DNA from: Paraburkholderia sp. UYCP14C
GTDB lineage: Bacteria; Pseudomonadota; Gammaproteobacteria; Burkholderiales; Burkholderiaceae
Direction: 5' to 3'
NCBI RefSeq assembly: GCF_004197395.1
Contig: NZ_SELS01000055.1
Span: 1-63,082, forward strand
DNA length: 63,082 bases
Part shown: positions 9,404 through 18,629 of the stretch, in pieces
Numbering within the stretch: position 1 is the stretch's first letter
Layout of the letters: each line of letters begins with the position of its first letter
Notes under the pieces: generated by a model
What the model saw: the letters and a program-made list of their open reading frames with translations, nothing else
Database searches by the model: none
What the model was told of the DNA's origin: nothing
Position numbers and translations under genes: made by a program

Positions 9404-11626
9404 TCACGTGCTCAGGTATTCCTGGGTCGCCGCGTAGCCGCGGTCGTAGCCGACCCGCGCGCGCGCCGGCATGCCGTTGAAGATGCCGCCCTGCACGTGC
9501 ACGCCGGCTGCGCGCAGGCGCTTCAGCGCATCGGCCAGCTCGACCTCGCTGTGCATGCCCGAGCGCATCACGAAGAACGTCGAGCCCGCGTACGCGCCGA
9601 TGATCGACGCATCGGTCACCGCGAGCACCGGCGGCGTGTCGATCAGGATCACGTCGTAGCGTTTCGCGAGGCCGTCGAGGTACTGCGGCAGACGCGGCGA
9701 CATCAGCAGCTCCGACGGATTCGGCGGACGGCGGCCGCACGAGATGAAGCTGAGGCCCTCGATGCTCGAACCGCGAATCGCGTCTTCCAGCGAGATCTGG
9801 CCGCTCAGCAACTCGGACAGCCCGTTCTCCTGCACGCCGCCCACCTGCCGTTCGAGCGCGCCGCGCCGCATGTCGCCGTCGATCAGCAGCACGCGCTTGC
9901 CCGAATGCGCGAGCAGCATCGCGAGGTTCACGCTGAGGAAGCTCTTGCCGACACCGGCCATCGGGCCCGTCAGCATCACGATGCGGTTGCGCGCATCCAT
10001 CAGCGTGAACTGCATCGCGGTGCGCAGGCTGCGCAGACTTTCGATCGTCACGTCCTTCGGCCGCGCATTCGCGAGTACCGGACGCAGCCGTTCGCCGCCG
10101 CGCACGTAGCTGTTTTCGAGCTGCACCTGCTCGGCGCTTTGCGGCACGAGGCCGAACACCGGCAGATGGAACGCGCGCTCGACGTGATCGGGGTCGTCGA
10201 TGCCCTTGAACAGATTGCGGCGCAGGAACACGAAACCGGCGCCCGCGATCAGCCCCAGAATCACGGCCGCCGAGATGATCAGCATCTTCTTCGGCTTGAC
10301 CGGCGCGCCGGGGCGCAGCGCGGCGTCGACGATATGCACGTTGCCGCCCGTGCCCGCCTTCTGCACCGACAGCTCCTGCACGCGATTGAGCAGCAGCACG
10401 TAGATGTCTTCGGCGACCTTCGCGTCGCGCTGCAACTGCACGGCCTTCACTTCGGTCGCCGGCAGATCGCGGAAACGGTCCGCGTATTTGGTGCGCTGCG
10501 CCTGCAGCTCGGCCATCTGCTGACGCGCGGCGACGAGCGTCGGATGGTCGTCGCCGTAGCGCTCTTCGAGCTGCGTCATCTGCAGCCGCAACGCGGCGAT
10601 CTGCTGCTCGTATTGCACGCTGCCTTCGAGGTAGACCTTCGCCTCGTCGCTCGCGTTGATCGAGCCGGACTGACGCTGATAGGCGGTCAGCGCGGCCTCC
10701 GCGCGTTCGAGGTCGGACTTCAGGCGCGGCTCCTCGCTCTTCAGGAAATCGAGCATCTTGCTCGCGTCGGCCTGCTTGTTCGACACGTGCTGGCGCAGAT
10801 ACGACTGCGCGAGCGCATTGGCGACGAGCGCCGCATGCTCCGGGCTCTTGTCCTCCAGCGAGATCTGGATCACGCCGGTCTGCTTGCCCTGCTCCTGCAC
10901 CGTGATCGCCGACTGGAACGCGGTGATCGCGTCGAGGTCGTTCGAGCGCACGATCGTGAACTCCTGGCCGGGACGCGCGACCAGCTTGTTGACGAGCATC
11001 GTCACGCCGCCGCCCTGCACCTGCTGGCCGACCTGGCCGCGCAGCAGCAGCGAGCCGTTCGGCGCGAACAGCTCATAGTGCTCCGCGTCGATCACGCGCA
11101 GCAGCAGCTTCTCGCCTTCGAGCGACGGACTCACGTCGATCGAATCGACGTCGACGTTCTCCCCGCCCCATGCGTACGACGTGAGTCCCAGCCACGCTCG
11201 CGCGGGCTGGCCCGGCGTCGCGACGCGCGCGGCGATGTTGCCGAGCAGCGGGATCGTCTTCGGCGTGACGCTGAAGTTCAGCTTCAGCTGCTGCACGACC
11301 GGCCCGACCACGCCGCGGCTCTTGATGATTTCGATTTCCGCGTCGGTCTGCGGCGACGTCGAGCCGCTGGTGATCGCGGCGCCGGTCTGCGTCTGCGTGA
11401 GCGCCTGCGACATGCTGTCGGACTGCTCGACGCGCACGTGCGCATCGGCCGAATAAGTCGGCTTGGCGAGGTAGCAGTACGCGACCGCCATCGCGACGAT
11501 GATCGCGGTAATCGCGAGCAGCCACCAGATGTCGTCGAGGATCACCTGCACCAGTTGTCCGAGGACGACGTCTTCTTCTTCGGTCTTGATCGGACCAGCC
11601 ATGTGTGGAGAGAGTTGATTGCTCAC
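9404..11626 (-). CDS. bceF: Wzc-type polysaccharide co-polymerase / BY tyrosine autokinase (BceF)
   Basis: About 740 residues: a Wzz chain-length domain with one membrane helix near residue 30 and a second near 430 (MLIISAAVILGLIAGAGFVF), joined by a large periplasmic coiled-coil region. The cytoplasmic kinase domain follows, with Walker A GPMAGVGKS (about 554), Walker A' LLIDGDMRRG (about 579) and Walker B VILIDTPP (about 660). The C-terminus carries the tyrosine cluster GYDRGY...EYL, substrate for autophosphorylation in this family. It controls chain length and export together with BceE and is dephosphorylated by BceD. I start at GTG 11626 (after GGATGG); an ATG 24 bases further in is possible. 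Confidence 0.88.
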   Translation of the reverse strand: MSNQLSPHMAGPIKTEEEDVVLGQLVQVILDDIWWLLAITAIIVAMAVAYCYLAKPTYSADAHVRVEQSDSMSQALTQTQTGAAITSGSTSPQTDAEIEIIKSRGVVGPVVQQLKLNFSVTPKTIPLLGNIAARVATPGQPARAWLGLTSYAWGGENVDVDSIDVSPSLEGEKLLLRVIDAEHYELFAPNGSLLLRGQVGQQVQGGGVTMLVNKLVARPGQEFTIVRSNDLDAITAFQSAITVQEQGKQTGVIQISLEDKSPEHAALVANALAQSYLRQHVSNKQADASKMLDFLKSEEPRLKSDLERAEAALTAYQRQSGSINASDEAKVYLEGSVQYEQQIAALRLQMTQLEERYGDDHPTLVAARQQMAELQAQRTKYADRFRDLPATEVKAVQLQRDAKVAEDIYVLLLNRVQELSVQKAGTGGNVHIVDAALRPGAPVKPKKMLIISAAVILGLIAGAGFVFLRRNLFKGIDDPDHVERAFHLPVFGLVPQSAEQVQLENSYVRGGERLRPVLANARPKDVTIESLRSLRTAMQFTLMDARNRIVMLTGPMAGVGKSFLSVNLAMLLAHSGKRVLLIDGDMRRGALERQVGGVQENGLSELLSGQISLEDAIRGSSIEGLSFISCGRRPPNPSELLMSPRLPQYLDGLAKRYDVILIDTPPVLAVTDASIIGAYAGSTFFVMRSGMHSEVELADALKRLRAAGVHVQGGIFNGMPARARVGYDRGYAATQEYLST

Positions 11627-11738
11627 TGTTCCATCCCGTGTCGTTGGCTTCGGCTTGCGCGTCAGCGGTACTTCTGCTTTCGTTGCTCGTCCCGCGTCGC
11701 CCGGACAACGGCGGCGCGGGACGCTACAGCTCAAACGC

Positions 11739-12944
11739 TCAGCGCGTCAGCTGCTTCAGATAGAACAGCGTCTGCACGGTCGGCAGCACCTGCTCCAGCA
11801 CGCGATTGAACGTGGTCGACGCGGCGGTGCCCACGTACACGACGTCGAGCGGCTGCAACTGGAACTGCGAGGACAGCATGATCGAGTCCGGCTGCGTCAT
11901 GTCGAGGCGGAACACCTCAGGCGTGGTCGGATGCTCGCGCATGCCGCGCATCACGTAGATCTGGCGCGGATTGGCGTCGGTGTTGAGGATGCCGCCCCCT
12001 TGCGTGAGCGCGTCGGCGATCGTCATGCGGCCGCGCACGATCGGCACCTGGATCGGCGTCTTCACTTCGCCCATCACGAAGATGCGGCTGTCGGTGCGGT
12101 CCGGCACGTTGACCACGTCGCCGTTCTGCAGCATCACGTCCTGCGTGGTGTCGCCCTGATCGAGCATGCGATCGGCGTCGAGCACGTAGAGCTTGTGGTT
12201 GCGCGTGAGGCGCACGCGCTGGATGTCGGCGTTCGGGTTGGTGCCGCCCGAGCGCGTGATCGCGTCGACCAGCGTCAGCGGCACGTCGCTCACCGCGAGC
12301 GGTCCCGGCTGCTTCACTTCGCCGGTGACCTGCACCTTCTGGCTGCGATACGACAGCACGCGGACATCGACCTGCGGATTGCGGATATAAGGCACGAGGC
12401 GCGAGGCGAGCTGATCGCGCACCTCGGTCGTGGTCTTGCCCGCGGCCTGGATGCGGCCGACGAACGGGAAGAAGATCGTGCCGTCGGCGGCGATGGTCTG
12501 GCCGTACGGATCGGCCTGGCCCGGCAGCGCCGCCGTATACGGCTGCTGCAACGCGCCCGCGATCGTCTGCGTGGTATTGCCGCCCGAGGACAAGGTACTG
12601 CCCTGCGGCGTGGTCAGCTCGGGGTGATCCCACACGGTGATGCCGAGGATGTCCTGCGGCGCGAGGTGGTACACGTAATGCGACGCATCCGGCAGCGCCG
12701 ACGGCGGCAGCGGCTGGGTCTTGGCGGCGGCGGCTTGTGCCTGCGCCATGATCAGGTTGCCGTCGATCAGATGGACCGGATAGGTTTCGCTCGGCGCCTG
12801 ATCGTTGTCTTTGAGCCTCGAGGTGTCGAGATAATTGCCCGGTGCGGTCGCGCAGGCCGACAGAAAGGACGTCAGCGCAAGGGTGGCGACGAGCTTCGCG
12901 CGCAAGCTCGCGAATGAGTTTTCGATGCGGGGTTTCTTCAGCAT
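11739..12944 (-). CDS. bceE: Outer-membrane polysaccharide export lipoprotein, Wza family (BceE)
   Basis: A 401-residue lipoprotein. The signal peptide ends at the lipobox LSAC (about residue 31). Next come the poly-export domain (GTIFFPFVGRIQAAGKT, about 150) and SLBB-type repeats (VQVTGEVKQPGPLAV, FVMGEVKTPIQVPI). It would form the outer-membrane channel for cepacian, docking on BceF. The ATG at 12944 overlaps the bceD stop by seven bases; an in-frame ATG at 12959 would add five residues, and neither has a strong ribosome site. The much longer frame to 13928 is only read-through over bceD. Confidence 0.86.
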   Translation of the reverse strand: MLKKPRIENSFASLRAKLVATLALTSFLSACATAPGNYLDTSRLKDNDQAPSETYPVHLIDGNLIMAQAQAAAAKTQPLPPSALPDASHYVYHLAPQDILGITVWDHPELTTPQGSTLSSGGNTTQTIAGALQQPYTAALPGQADPYGQTIAADGTIFFPFVGRIQAAGKTTTEVRDQLASRLVPYIRNPQVDVRVLSYRSQKVQVTGEVKQPGPLAVSDVPLTLVDAITRSGGTNPNADIQRVRLTRNHKLYVLDADRMLDQGDTTQDVMLQNGDVVNVPDRTDSRIFVMGEVKTPIQVPIVRGRMTIADALTQGGGILNTDANPRQIYVMRGMREHPTTPEVFRLDMTQPDSIMLSSQFQLQPLDVVYVGTAASTTFNRVLEQVLPTVQTLFYLKQLTR

Positions 12945-13393
12945 ATTTTGTTCAGCCATCCCATGACCAGATGTTCGATGAGCACGAGACTCTCCCTGTA
13001 TTCGTCTTCCGCGCCGCCGTGCGGATCGGCGACGTCGGAATCGGCTTCCCACTTGCCGAGCGGATAGACCTTGCCGCGCGCGGACGGATCGAGCGCCTCG
13101 ACCTTGCTCACCTGAGCGCGCTCGCTCACCAGTACGAGATCGGCCGCGCGCACCAGCGAGCGGTCGAGGCGTCGCGCGTGGTGGATGCCGGCGGCGACGC
13201 CGCGCTCTTCGAGCAGGCGCCGCATCACCGGGTCCATGCCGTGGCCGTTCACCGCGCGAATGCCCGCCGAATGAAACGCGATCGGTGCGGTGCCCGGGCG
13301 CGGCGCGCGCGCCTGGCGCGCCTTGAACAGCATCTCGGCGGCCGGCGAGCGGCACACGTTGGCGTGGCACACGATCAGAACGTTGTCGAACAT
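12938..13393 (-). CDS. bceD: Low-molecular-weight protein tyrosine phosphatase (BceD)
   Basis: A 151-residue cytoplasmic phosphatase of the Wzb/Etp type. The CX5R loop is at residues 9-15 (CHANVCR) followed by SP, and the general-acid Asp lies in DPHG (about 121). It is expected to remove phosphate from the C-terminal tyrosines of BceF, so kinase and phosphatase are encoded one gene apart. It lies 33 bases after bceC and overlaps the bceE start. Length and motif order are normal for the family. Confidence 0.88.
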   Translation of the reverse strand: MFDNVLIVCHANVCRSPAAEMLFKARQARAPRPGTAPIAFHSAGIRAVNGHGMDPVMRRLLEERGVAAGIHHARRLDRSLVRAADLVLVSERAQVSKVEALDPSARGKVYPLGKWEADSDVADPHGGAEDEYRESLVLIEHLVMGWLNKIC

Positions 13394-13426
13394 GGCGGAT
13401 CTCTTTGCGCGGCGATCGCAGTGGCC

Positions 13427-14902
13427 TCAGCGGCCAGAAGTTGCCGCGGCGGCAACCGCCGCCCCGGCATGGGCCGCCCCGGCAGCATCGGCCGCCTGCA
13501 TCGCGGCGTTCGCGCCGACTCGCGCCGGCGCATTGCGCAACGCGTGCCGCCGGCCGATCGCGTGATACTCGATGCCGAGTTCGAGCAGCACGTCCGGCTC
13601 GTACAGATTGCGGCCATCGAAAATCAGCGGCGTCTTCAGCATGCGTTTGAGCGCATCGAAATCCGGACTCTTGAAGACCTTCCATTCGGTCAGGATCACG
13701 AGCGCGTCGACGCCGCTCGCCGCTTCCATCTCTTCGTTGACGAACGACAGGCGCGCCTGCTGCTGCGGCACGTCCTTCAGATCGAGCGCGAACACGCGCT
13801 TCGCTTCGTCGATCGAGACCGGGTCGTAGGCCTTCACGCGCGCGCCGCGGCGCAGCAGCGCGGCGATCAGCTCGCGGCTCGGCGCCGCGCGCATGTCGTC
13901 GGTGTTCGGCTTGAACGCGAGACCCCACACGCCGAACGTGCGATCAGACAGATCCTCGCCGAGACGCGCGACGATCTTCTGCGCGAGGATCTGCTTCTGC
14001 GCGTCGTTGACCGCTTCCACCGCTTCGAGAACGCGCAGGTTCGCGTGGTGATCGGCGGCGGTGCGGATCAGCGCCTGCACGTCCTTCGGAAAGCACGAGC
14101 CGCCATAGCCGCAGCCCGCATACAGGAAGTCGTAGCCGATGCGCGGATCGGAACCGATTCCGCGGCGCACCGCCTCGATGTCCGCGCCGACGCGATCGGC
14201 CAGATTCGCGAGCTCGTTCATGTACGAGATGCGCGTCGCGAGCATCGCGTTGGCCGCGTACTTGGTGAATTCCGCGGAGCGCACGTCCATGTACAGCGTG
14301 CGCTCGCGATTGCGGTTGAACGGCGCATACAGGCGTTTCATCAGTTCGCGCGCCTTTTCGCCGGGCACGTCCTCGTCGCAGCCGAGCACGATCCGATCGG
14401 GCCGCGTGAAGTCTTCGACGGCCGCGCCCTCCTTCAGGAACTCCGGATTCGACACCACCGAAAACATCTGGTCGATGCCGCGCGCGGCCAGCTCGGCGGC
14501 CACCACTTCGCGCACGCGCGACGCGGTGCCGACCGGCACCGTCGATTTGTCGACGATCACCTTGAAGCCGTTCATATGGCGGCCGATGTTGCGCGCGGCC
14601 GCGAGCACGTACTGCAGGTCGGCGGAGCCGTCTTCATCGGCCGGCGTGCCGACCGCGATGAACTGGATGTCGCCGTGCGCGACCGCGGCCTCGACGTCGG
14701 TGGAGAACGTCAGGCGCTTCGCGCGGCGATTGCGCGCGATGATCTCCTGCAGACCCGGTTCGTGGATCGGCACGCCGCCGTTGTTGAGCACGTCGATCTT
14801 GCGTTGATCGACGTCGAGACAGAACACGTCGTGGCCGATGTCGGCCAGACAGGCGCCCGTCACGAGGCCGACATAGCCGCTACCGATGATCGTCAGGTTC
14901 AT
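13427..14902 (-). CDS. bceC: UDP-glucose 6-dehydrogenase (BceC)
   Basis: Oxidises UDP-glucose to UDP-glucuronate with 2 NAD+, supplying the glucuronic acid of cepacian. The NAD fold starts at [11 protein letters not shown] (residues 6-16). The catalytic Cys270 lies in [13 protein letters not shown], and NPEFLKEG (about 152) and [11 protein letters not shown] are conserved. The 491-residue protein is longer than the usual ~450-470 because of an Ala-rich tail of roughly 25 residues after about residue 465. ATG 14902 follows GAGG with eight bases between; the GTG three codons upstream is less likely. Confidence 0.9.
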   Translation of the reverse strand: MNLTIIGSGYVGLVTGACLADIGHDVFCLDVDQRKIDVLNNGGVPIHEPGLQEIIARNRRAKRLTFSTDVEAAVAHGDIQFIAVGTPADEDGSADLQYVLAAARNIGRHMNGFKVIVDKSTVPVGTASRVREVVAAELAARGIDQMFSVVSNPEFLKEGAAVEDFTRPDRIVLGCDEDVPGEKARELMKRLYAPFNRNRERTLYMDVRSAEFTKYAANAMLATRISYMNELANLADRVGADIEAVRRGIGSDPRIGYDFLYAGCGYGGSCFPKDVQALIRTAADHHANLRVLEAVEAVNDAQKQILAQKIVARLGEDLSDRTFGVWGLAFKPNTDDMRAAPSRELIAALLRRGARVKAYDPVSIDEAKRVFALDLKDVPQQQARLSFVNEEMEAASGVDALVILTEWKVFKSPDFDALKRMLKTPLIFDGRNLYEPDVLLELGIEYHAIGRRHALRNAPARVGANAAMQAADAAGAAHAGAAVAAAATSGR

Positions 14903-14982
14903 GGATTGCACCTCGGTAAGAGAGTTGATTCAGAAATACGCTCGCGCGATGCGTGGCATCGGCGCGGCCCGGCGCTTTGCGT

Positions 14983-16380
14983 TCAATAGGCGTTGCTGCC
15001 CGCGAAGCCCTTCCACAGCGTCAGCACGACGATCTTGAGGTCGAGCCAGAAGGTCCAGTGCTGCATGTAGTACAGATCAAGCTTCACGCGGCCCATCATC
15101 TTTTCGATGCGATCGGTTTCGCCGCGATAGCCGTTGATCTGCGCCCAGCCCGTGATGCCGGGCTTGATCCGGTAGCGGTGCATGTAGCCCTTCACCAGAT
15201 CCTTGTAGATGTCGTCGTGTTCGAGCGCATGCGGACGGGGACCGACCACCGACATCTCGCCGCGCAGCACGTTGATGAATTGCGGCAGCTCGTCGAGGCT
15301 GGTGCGGCGCAGGAACGCGCCGACCGCGGTGATGCGCGGATCGCGCCGGGTCGCCTGGGTGATCTTGCCGGCCTCTTCCTTGTGGACCTTCATCGAGCGG
15401 AACTTGAAGATCTCGAACTCGCGGCCGTCGATGCCCTTGCGGCGCTGGCGGAACAACACCGGCCCCGGCGAGCTGAGCTTCACCATCAGCGCGATCGCGA
15501 GCATCAGCGGCGACAGCGCGAGCAACGCGCCGAGCGCGAACAGGCTGTCGAAGACGCGCTTGGGCAGCACGCGCAGATCGGTGATCGGCGAGGCGGCCAG
15601 ATTGATCGCGGGCACGCCGAGCAGTTCGACCATCGGCTGATTGAACAGCGTCAGGCTGCCGACGTCGGGGATGAAGCGGATGTTCACGAAGTCGTTGCGC
15701 AGATCCATCACGAAGCGATGGATCGCCTTCTCCTTCGAGATCGGCAGCGCGAGCCACAACTCGCGGATCGCGCGCTGGCGCACGAGGTCGATCATGCGCT
15801 GGTAGTCGCGCTCGACCGGCACACCGGCGATCGCGTCCGCCGCGTCCGGGTCTTCATAGGGATTGATCGTGCCGCTCTCGTCGAACACGACGACGGGCGT
15901 GAAGCCGGCCTCGGGACGGCCCTGCATCTGCTCGATCAGGTAGCGGCCGTACGGCGCGCCGCCGACGATCGCGACCGCGCGCTGATTGAAGCCCTCGCGG
16001 CGCAGCCCGCGCAGGATCGAATAAACGATCACCTTCGTGACGACCAGCAGCACGATCGACGCGAGCGCCCAGTACACGAGCCACAACCGCGACAGGCTGT
16101 CGGCGCGGTGCACGCTGAAGCTGATCAGCACGCCGGTCACTTCGACCATCAGCCAGCCGCCGGTGACGCGCGACAGCAGATCGTAGAGCGGCTTGCCGCG
16201 CCATGACTGATAGATGCCGAGCGCCGGGAAGAACACCACCACGAGCAGGCAGCCGAACGCGAGCGACATGCTTTGCATGTCGTCGAGCCAGACCAGTGCG
16301 CCGCTGTGCACCGCCGCCGCCAGCACCGCGGCGAGCGCGACCATGGCGATGTCGATGATTCTCGCTAGAACGCTCAGCAT
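14983..16380 (-). CDS. bceB: Undecaprenyl-phosphate glucose-1-phosphate transferase (BceB, WcaJ-like)
   Basis: The 465-residue priming enzyme that moves glucose-1-phosphate from UDP-glucose to undecaprenyl phosphate and starts each repeat unit. It has four N-terminal membrane helices (about 5-125), a nucleotide-binding-like middle region, a hydrophobic helix near 285 and the bacterial sugar-transferase domain. That domain shows FKFRSM, DELPQFINVLRGEMSVVGPR and KPGITGWAQINGYRGE (about 420). ATG 16380 follows AGAGGGG. It is the first gene of the leftward operon, so its promoter lies in 16381-16988. Confidence 0.9.
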   Translation of the reverse strand: MLSVLARIIDIAMVALAAVLAAAVHSGALVWLDDMQSMSLAFGCLLVVVFFPALGIYQSWRGKPLYDLLSRVTGGWLMVEVTGVLISFSVHRADSLSRLWLVYWALASIVLLVVTKVIVYSILRGLRREGFNQRAVAIVGGAPYGRYLIEQMQGRPEAGFTPVVVFDESGTINPYEDPDAADAIAGVPVERDYQRMIDLVRQRAIRELWLALPISKEKAIHRFVMDLRNDFVNIRFIPDVGSLTLFNQPMVELLGVPAINLAASPITDLRVLPKRVFDSLFALGALLALSPLMLAIALMVKLSSPGPVLFRQRRKGIDGREFEIFKFRSMKVHKEEAGKITQATRRDPRITAVGAFLRRTSLDELPQFINVLRGEMSVVGPRPHALEHDDIYKDLVKGYMHRYRIKPGITGWAQINGYRGETDRIEKMMGRVKLDLYYMQHWTFWLDLKIVVLTLWKGFAGSNAY

Positions 16381-16988
16381 GTGCCGCCCCTCTGTTGGTC
16401 AGTCAAGTGCGATCCGTCGGTTGGTTGAAATGGGTGTTGCAAGCGGGTTTTCATCATTTGCGCTTCATGTTTCCCGTCTGCCCAGCGGTTGAATGGAACT
16501 GAATGAGCCTGAATGACGCGACCTGAAAAACCGAGTCCGAATGAGTGAATACCCTTGTACATACCTCAATAAAGCGGTATTAAAATTCGCACGACAAGAG
16601 CGCAAAAAATCTCAAATTGTATCGGTCATTTTTTCGATATTTTTTATGCATTTTGGGCGGTAATTGTTGCCGCAAAGCGGGGCGATAACGGCTGCAAGAC
16701 AGCCGATTCGAGCGCTTTCCCAAAGGAGCTTTCGCTTTCCCAACAGTTTCGTCGGCAAAGCACGGGCGTCATCCGTGCTGTCATTCTTACTCATCATTAA
16801 GCGAAAAAAATCCTTGCCGATTTTTTTCAGGTAATTTTTATTTTTTTAATAAATCGGCACGACTTTTTTCCCGCATTTCGAATAAATCCGCTGCGCCTTT
16901 TATCCGGATTGTATTTAACGCGCTTTTATTGATTTGCGACTTCGTGATAAAACTCGACGCATTCATCCAGCCTCGAGGAGAGTTCACC
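16381..16988. promoter_or_regulatory. AT-rich divergent control region between bceB and bceA
   Basis: These 608 bases carry the promoters of both exopolysaccharide transcripts. From about 16550 to 16950 the sequence is much richer in A and T than its surroundings, with several A and T runs, as at sites bound by H-NS-type proteins (inference). No open frame here looks like protein. I could not pick -35/-10 pairs with confidence. One perfect 9-base inverted repeat is listed separately. Confidence 0.6.
16815..16859. repeat. Perfect inverted repeat in the bce control region
   Basis: TGCCGATTT (16815-16823) and AAATCGGCA (16851-16859) are perfect reverse complements separated by 27 mostly A/T bases. 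It may be a regulator site or a leader hairpin ahead of bceA. It could arise by chance in AT-rich DNA, but the GC-containing arms make that less likely. Confidence 0.45.
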
Positions 16989-18560
16989 ATGACAGCTCCG
17001 GCCCCGGTCACGCCTGCCGGCACCCGGCCCACCCCCGCCCAATCGTCCATGTCGTCAACCGCAACCAGCGTCAAGCTCAAGGTTCATCCCGTGATTCTCG
17101 CGGGCGGCTCGGGCACCCGCCTGTGGCCGATGTCGCGCGAGCAGCATCCGAAGCAGCTGATCGGCCTGCTCGGCGAAGAGTCGCTGCTGCAATCGACGAC
17201 CCGCCGTCTCGACGGGCTCGAAGCCGGTTATCCGCTGGCCGGCCAACTGGTGGTCGTCGCCAATGAAGAACAGCGCTTCACCACGGCCGAACAATTGCGC
17301 ACGAGCGGTAAACCTAGCCGGCTGATCCTCGAACCCGTGGGCCGCGACACCGCGCCCGCGTTGACGGTGGCCGCATTGTCCGTCGCCGCGCAGGACCAGG
17401 ACGGCATCATGGTCGTGATGCCCGCCGATCACGCGGTGACCGACAGCGAAGGTTTTCACGCGGCGGTCGCCACCGGCGTTCAGCATGCGGCGGCCGGCCA
17501 TATCGTCACGATGGGGATCGTGCCGACGCGTGCTGAAACCGGCTACGGCTATATCCGCATCGGCGCACCGCTCGGTGCTGACGATGCGCGCGATGCTGCG
17601 GATACCGAAGCATCGGCTCGCCTCGTCGCGCATCGCCTCGAGCGCTTCGTCGAGAAGCCGCATCTCGAGCTCGCGCAGCGCTATGTCGAATCACGCGAAT
17701 ACTGGTGGAACAGCGGCATTTTCATCGTGCGCGCATCGACCTGGCTCAAAGCGATCCGCCATTTTCAGCCGGCCATCTTCGACGCCTGCGAAGCGGCCTT
17801 CGCGGGCAGCACGGCGGACGGCGACTTCTTCCGGCTGCAACGCGATGGCTTCAGCGCGTCGCCGTCGAATTCGATCGACTACGCGGTGATGGAAAAGCTC
17901 GGCGCCGATCAGAGCGTCGCGTCCGGCGTGGTCGTGCCGCTGATGGCCGGCTGGTCCGACGTCGGTTCGTGGGACGCGATCTGGGACATCTCCGAGAAAG
18001 ACGCGGATCGCAACGTGAGCCGCGGCCGCGTGATGTTCGAAGGCGCGAACTCGACCTTCGCGCATTCCGAAGGACGACTGATTGCCTGCGTCGGCACGCA
18101 GAATCTCGTCGTCGTCGAGACCGCCGATGCGATTCTCGTCGCCGACAAATCACGCGTGCAGGACGTCAAGAAGATCGTCAACCGGATTCGCGAGGATGGC
18201 GGGATCGAAGCGGCCAATCATCGCAAGGTGCACCGGCCGTGGGGCAACTACGATTCCGTCGACACCGGCGAGCGCTTCCAGGTCAAGCGTATCGTCGTGA
18301 AGCCGGGCGCGCGGCTGTCGCTGCAGATGCATCATCATCGCGCCGAGCACTGGATCGTCGTACGCGGCACTGCGCTCGTCACGCGCGGCGACGAGCGCTT
18401 CATCGTGTCCGAAAACGAGTCGGCTTATATTCCGCTCGGCACCACGCATCGCCTCGAAAACCCGGGCAAGATGCCGCTCGAAATGATCGAGGTGCAGTCG
18501 GGGTCGTACCTGGGCGAAGACGATATCGTGCGATTCGACGATACGTACGGACGGCAATGA
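16989..18560 (+). CDS. bceA: Mannose-6-P isomerase / mannose-1-P guanylyltransferase (BceA)
   Basis: A 523-residue bifunctional enzyme of the AlgA/ManC family that makes GDP-mannose, precursor of mannose and rhamnose residues in cepacian. The nucleotidyltransferase domain starts at VILAGGSGTRLWPMSREQHP (about 35-54) and includes ERFVEKP (about 217). The C-terminal cupin-type isomerase domain has HRPWGNY (about 415) and LQMHHHRAEHW (metal-binding His residues, about 446). ATG 16989 follows GAGGAGAG. The ~35 residues before the first strand are Pro/Thr/Ser-rich and not part of the fold. It diverges from bceB. Confidence 0.9.
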   Translation: MTAPAPVTPAGTRPTPAQSSMSSTATSVKLKVHPVILAGGSGTRLWPMSREQHPKQLIGLLGEESLLQSTTRRLDGLEAGYPLAGQLVVVANEEQRFTTAEQLRTSGKPSRLILEPVGRDTAPALTVAALSVAAQDQDGIMVVMPADHAVTDSEGFHAAVATGVQHAAAGHIVTMGIVPTRAETGYGYIRIGAPLGADDARDAADTEASARLVAHRLERFVEKPHLELAQRYVESREYWWNSGIFIVRASTWLKAIRHFQPAIFDACEAAFAGSTADGDFFRLQRDGFSASPSNSIDYAVMEKLGADQSVASGVVVPLMAGWSDVGSWDAIWDISEKDADRNVSRGRVMFEGANSTFAHSEGRLIACVGTQNLVVVETADAILVADKSRVQDVKKIVNRIREDGGIEAANHRKVHRPWGNYDSVDTGERFQVKRIVVKPGARLSLQMHHHRAEHWIVVRGTALVTRGDERFIVSENESAYIPLGTTHRLENPGKMPLEMIEVQSGSYLGEDDIVRFDDTYGRQ

Positions 18561-18629
18561 CCCGCGAGCGGTCGCAATGATGAAGCAGAAACCTGCGGCG
18601 GCGCGAAGCGGCCGCGGGGACCGCCGGGC

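Noticed and set aside
9497-11809. A 770-codon plus-strand frame opposite bceF
   Set aside because: Antisense shadow of a kinase gene with intact Walker motifs; no protein-like features of its own.
16612-16797. A 61-codon minus-strand frame in the bceA-bceB spacer
   Set aside because: No ribosome site, AT-rich non-coding composition, and it sits in the expected promoter region.
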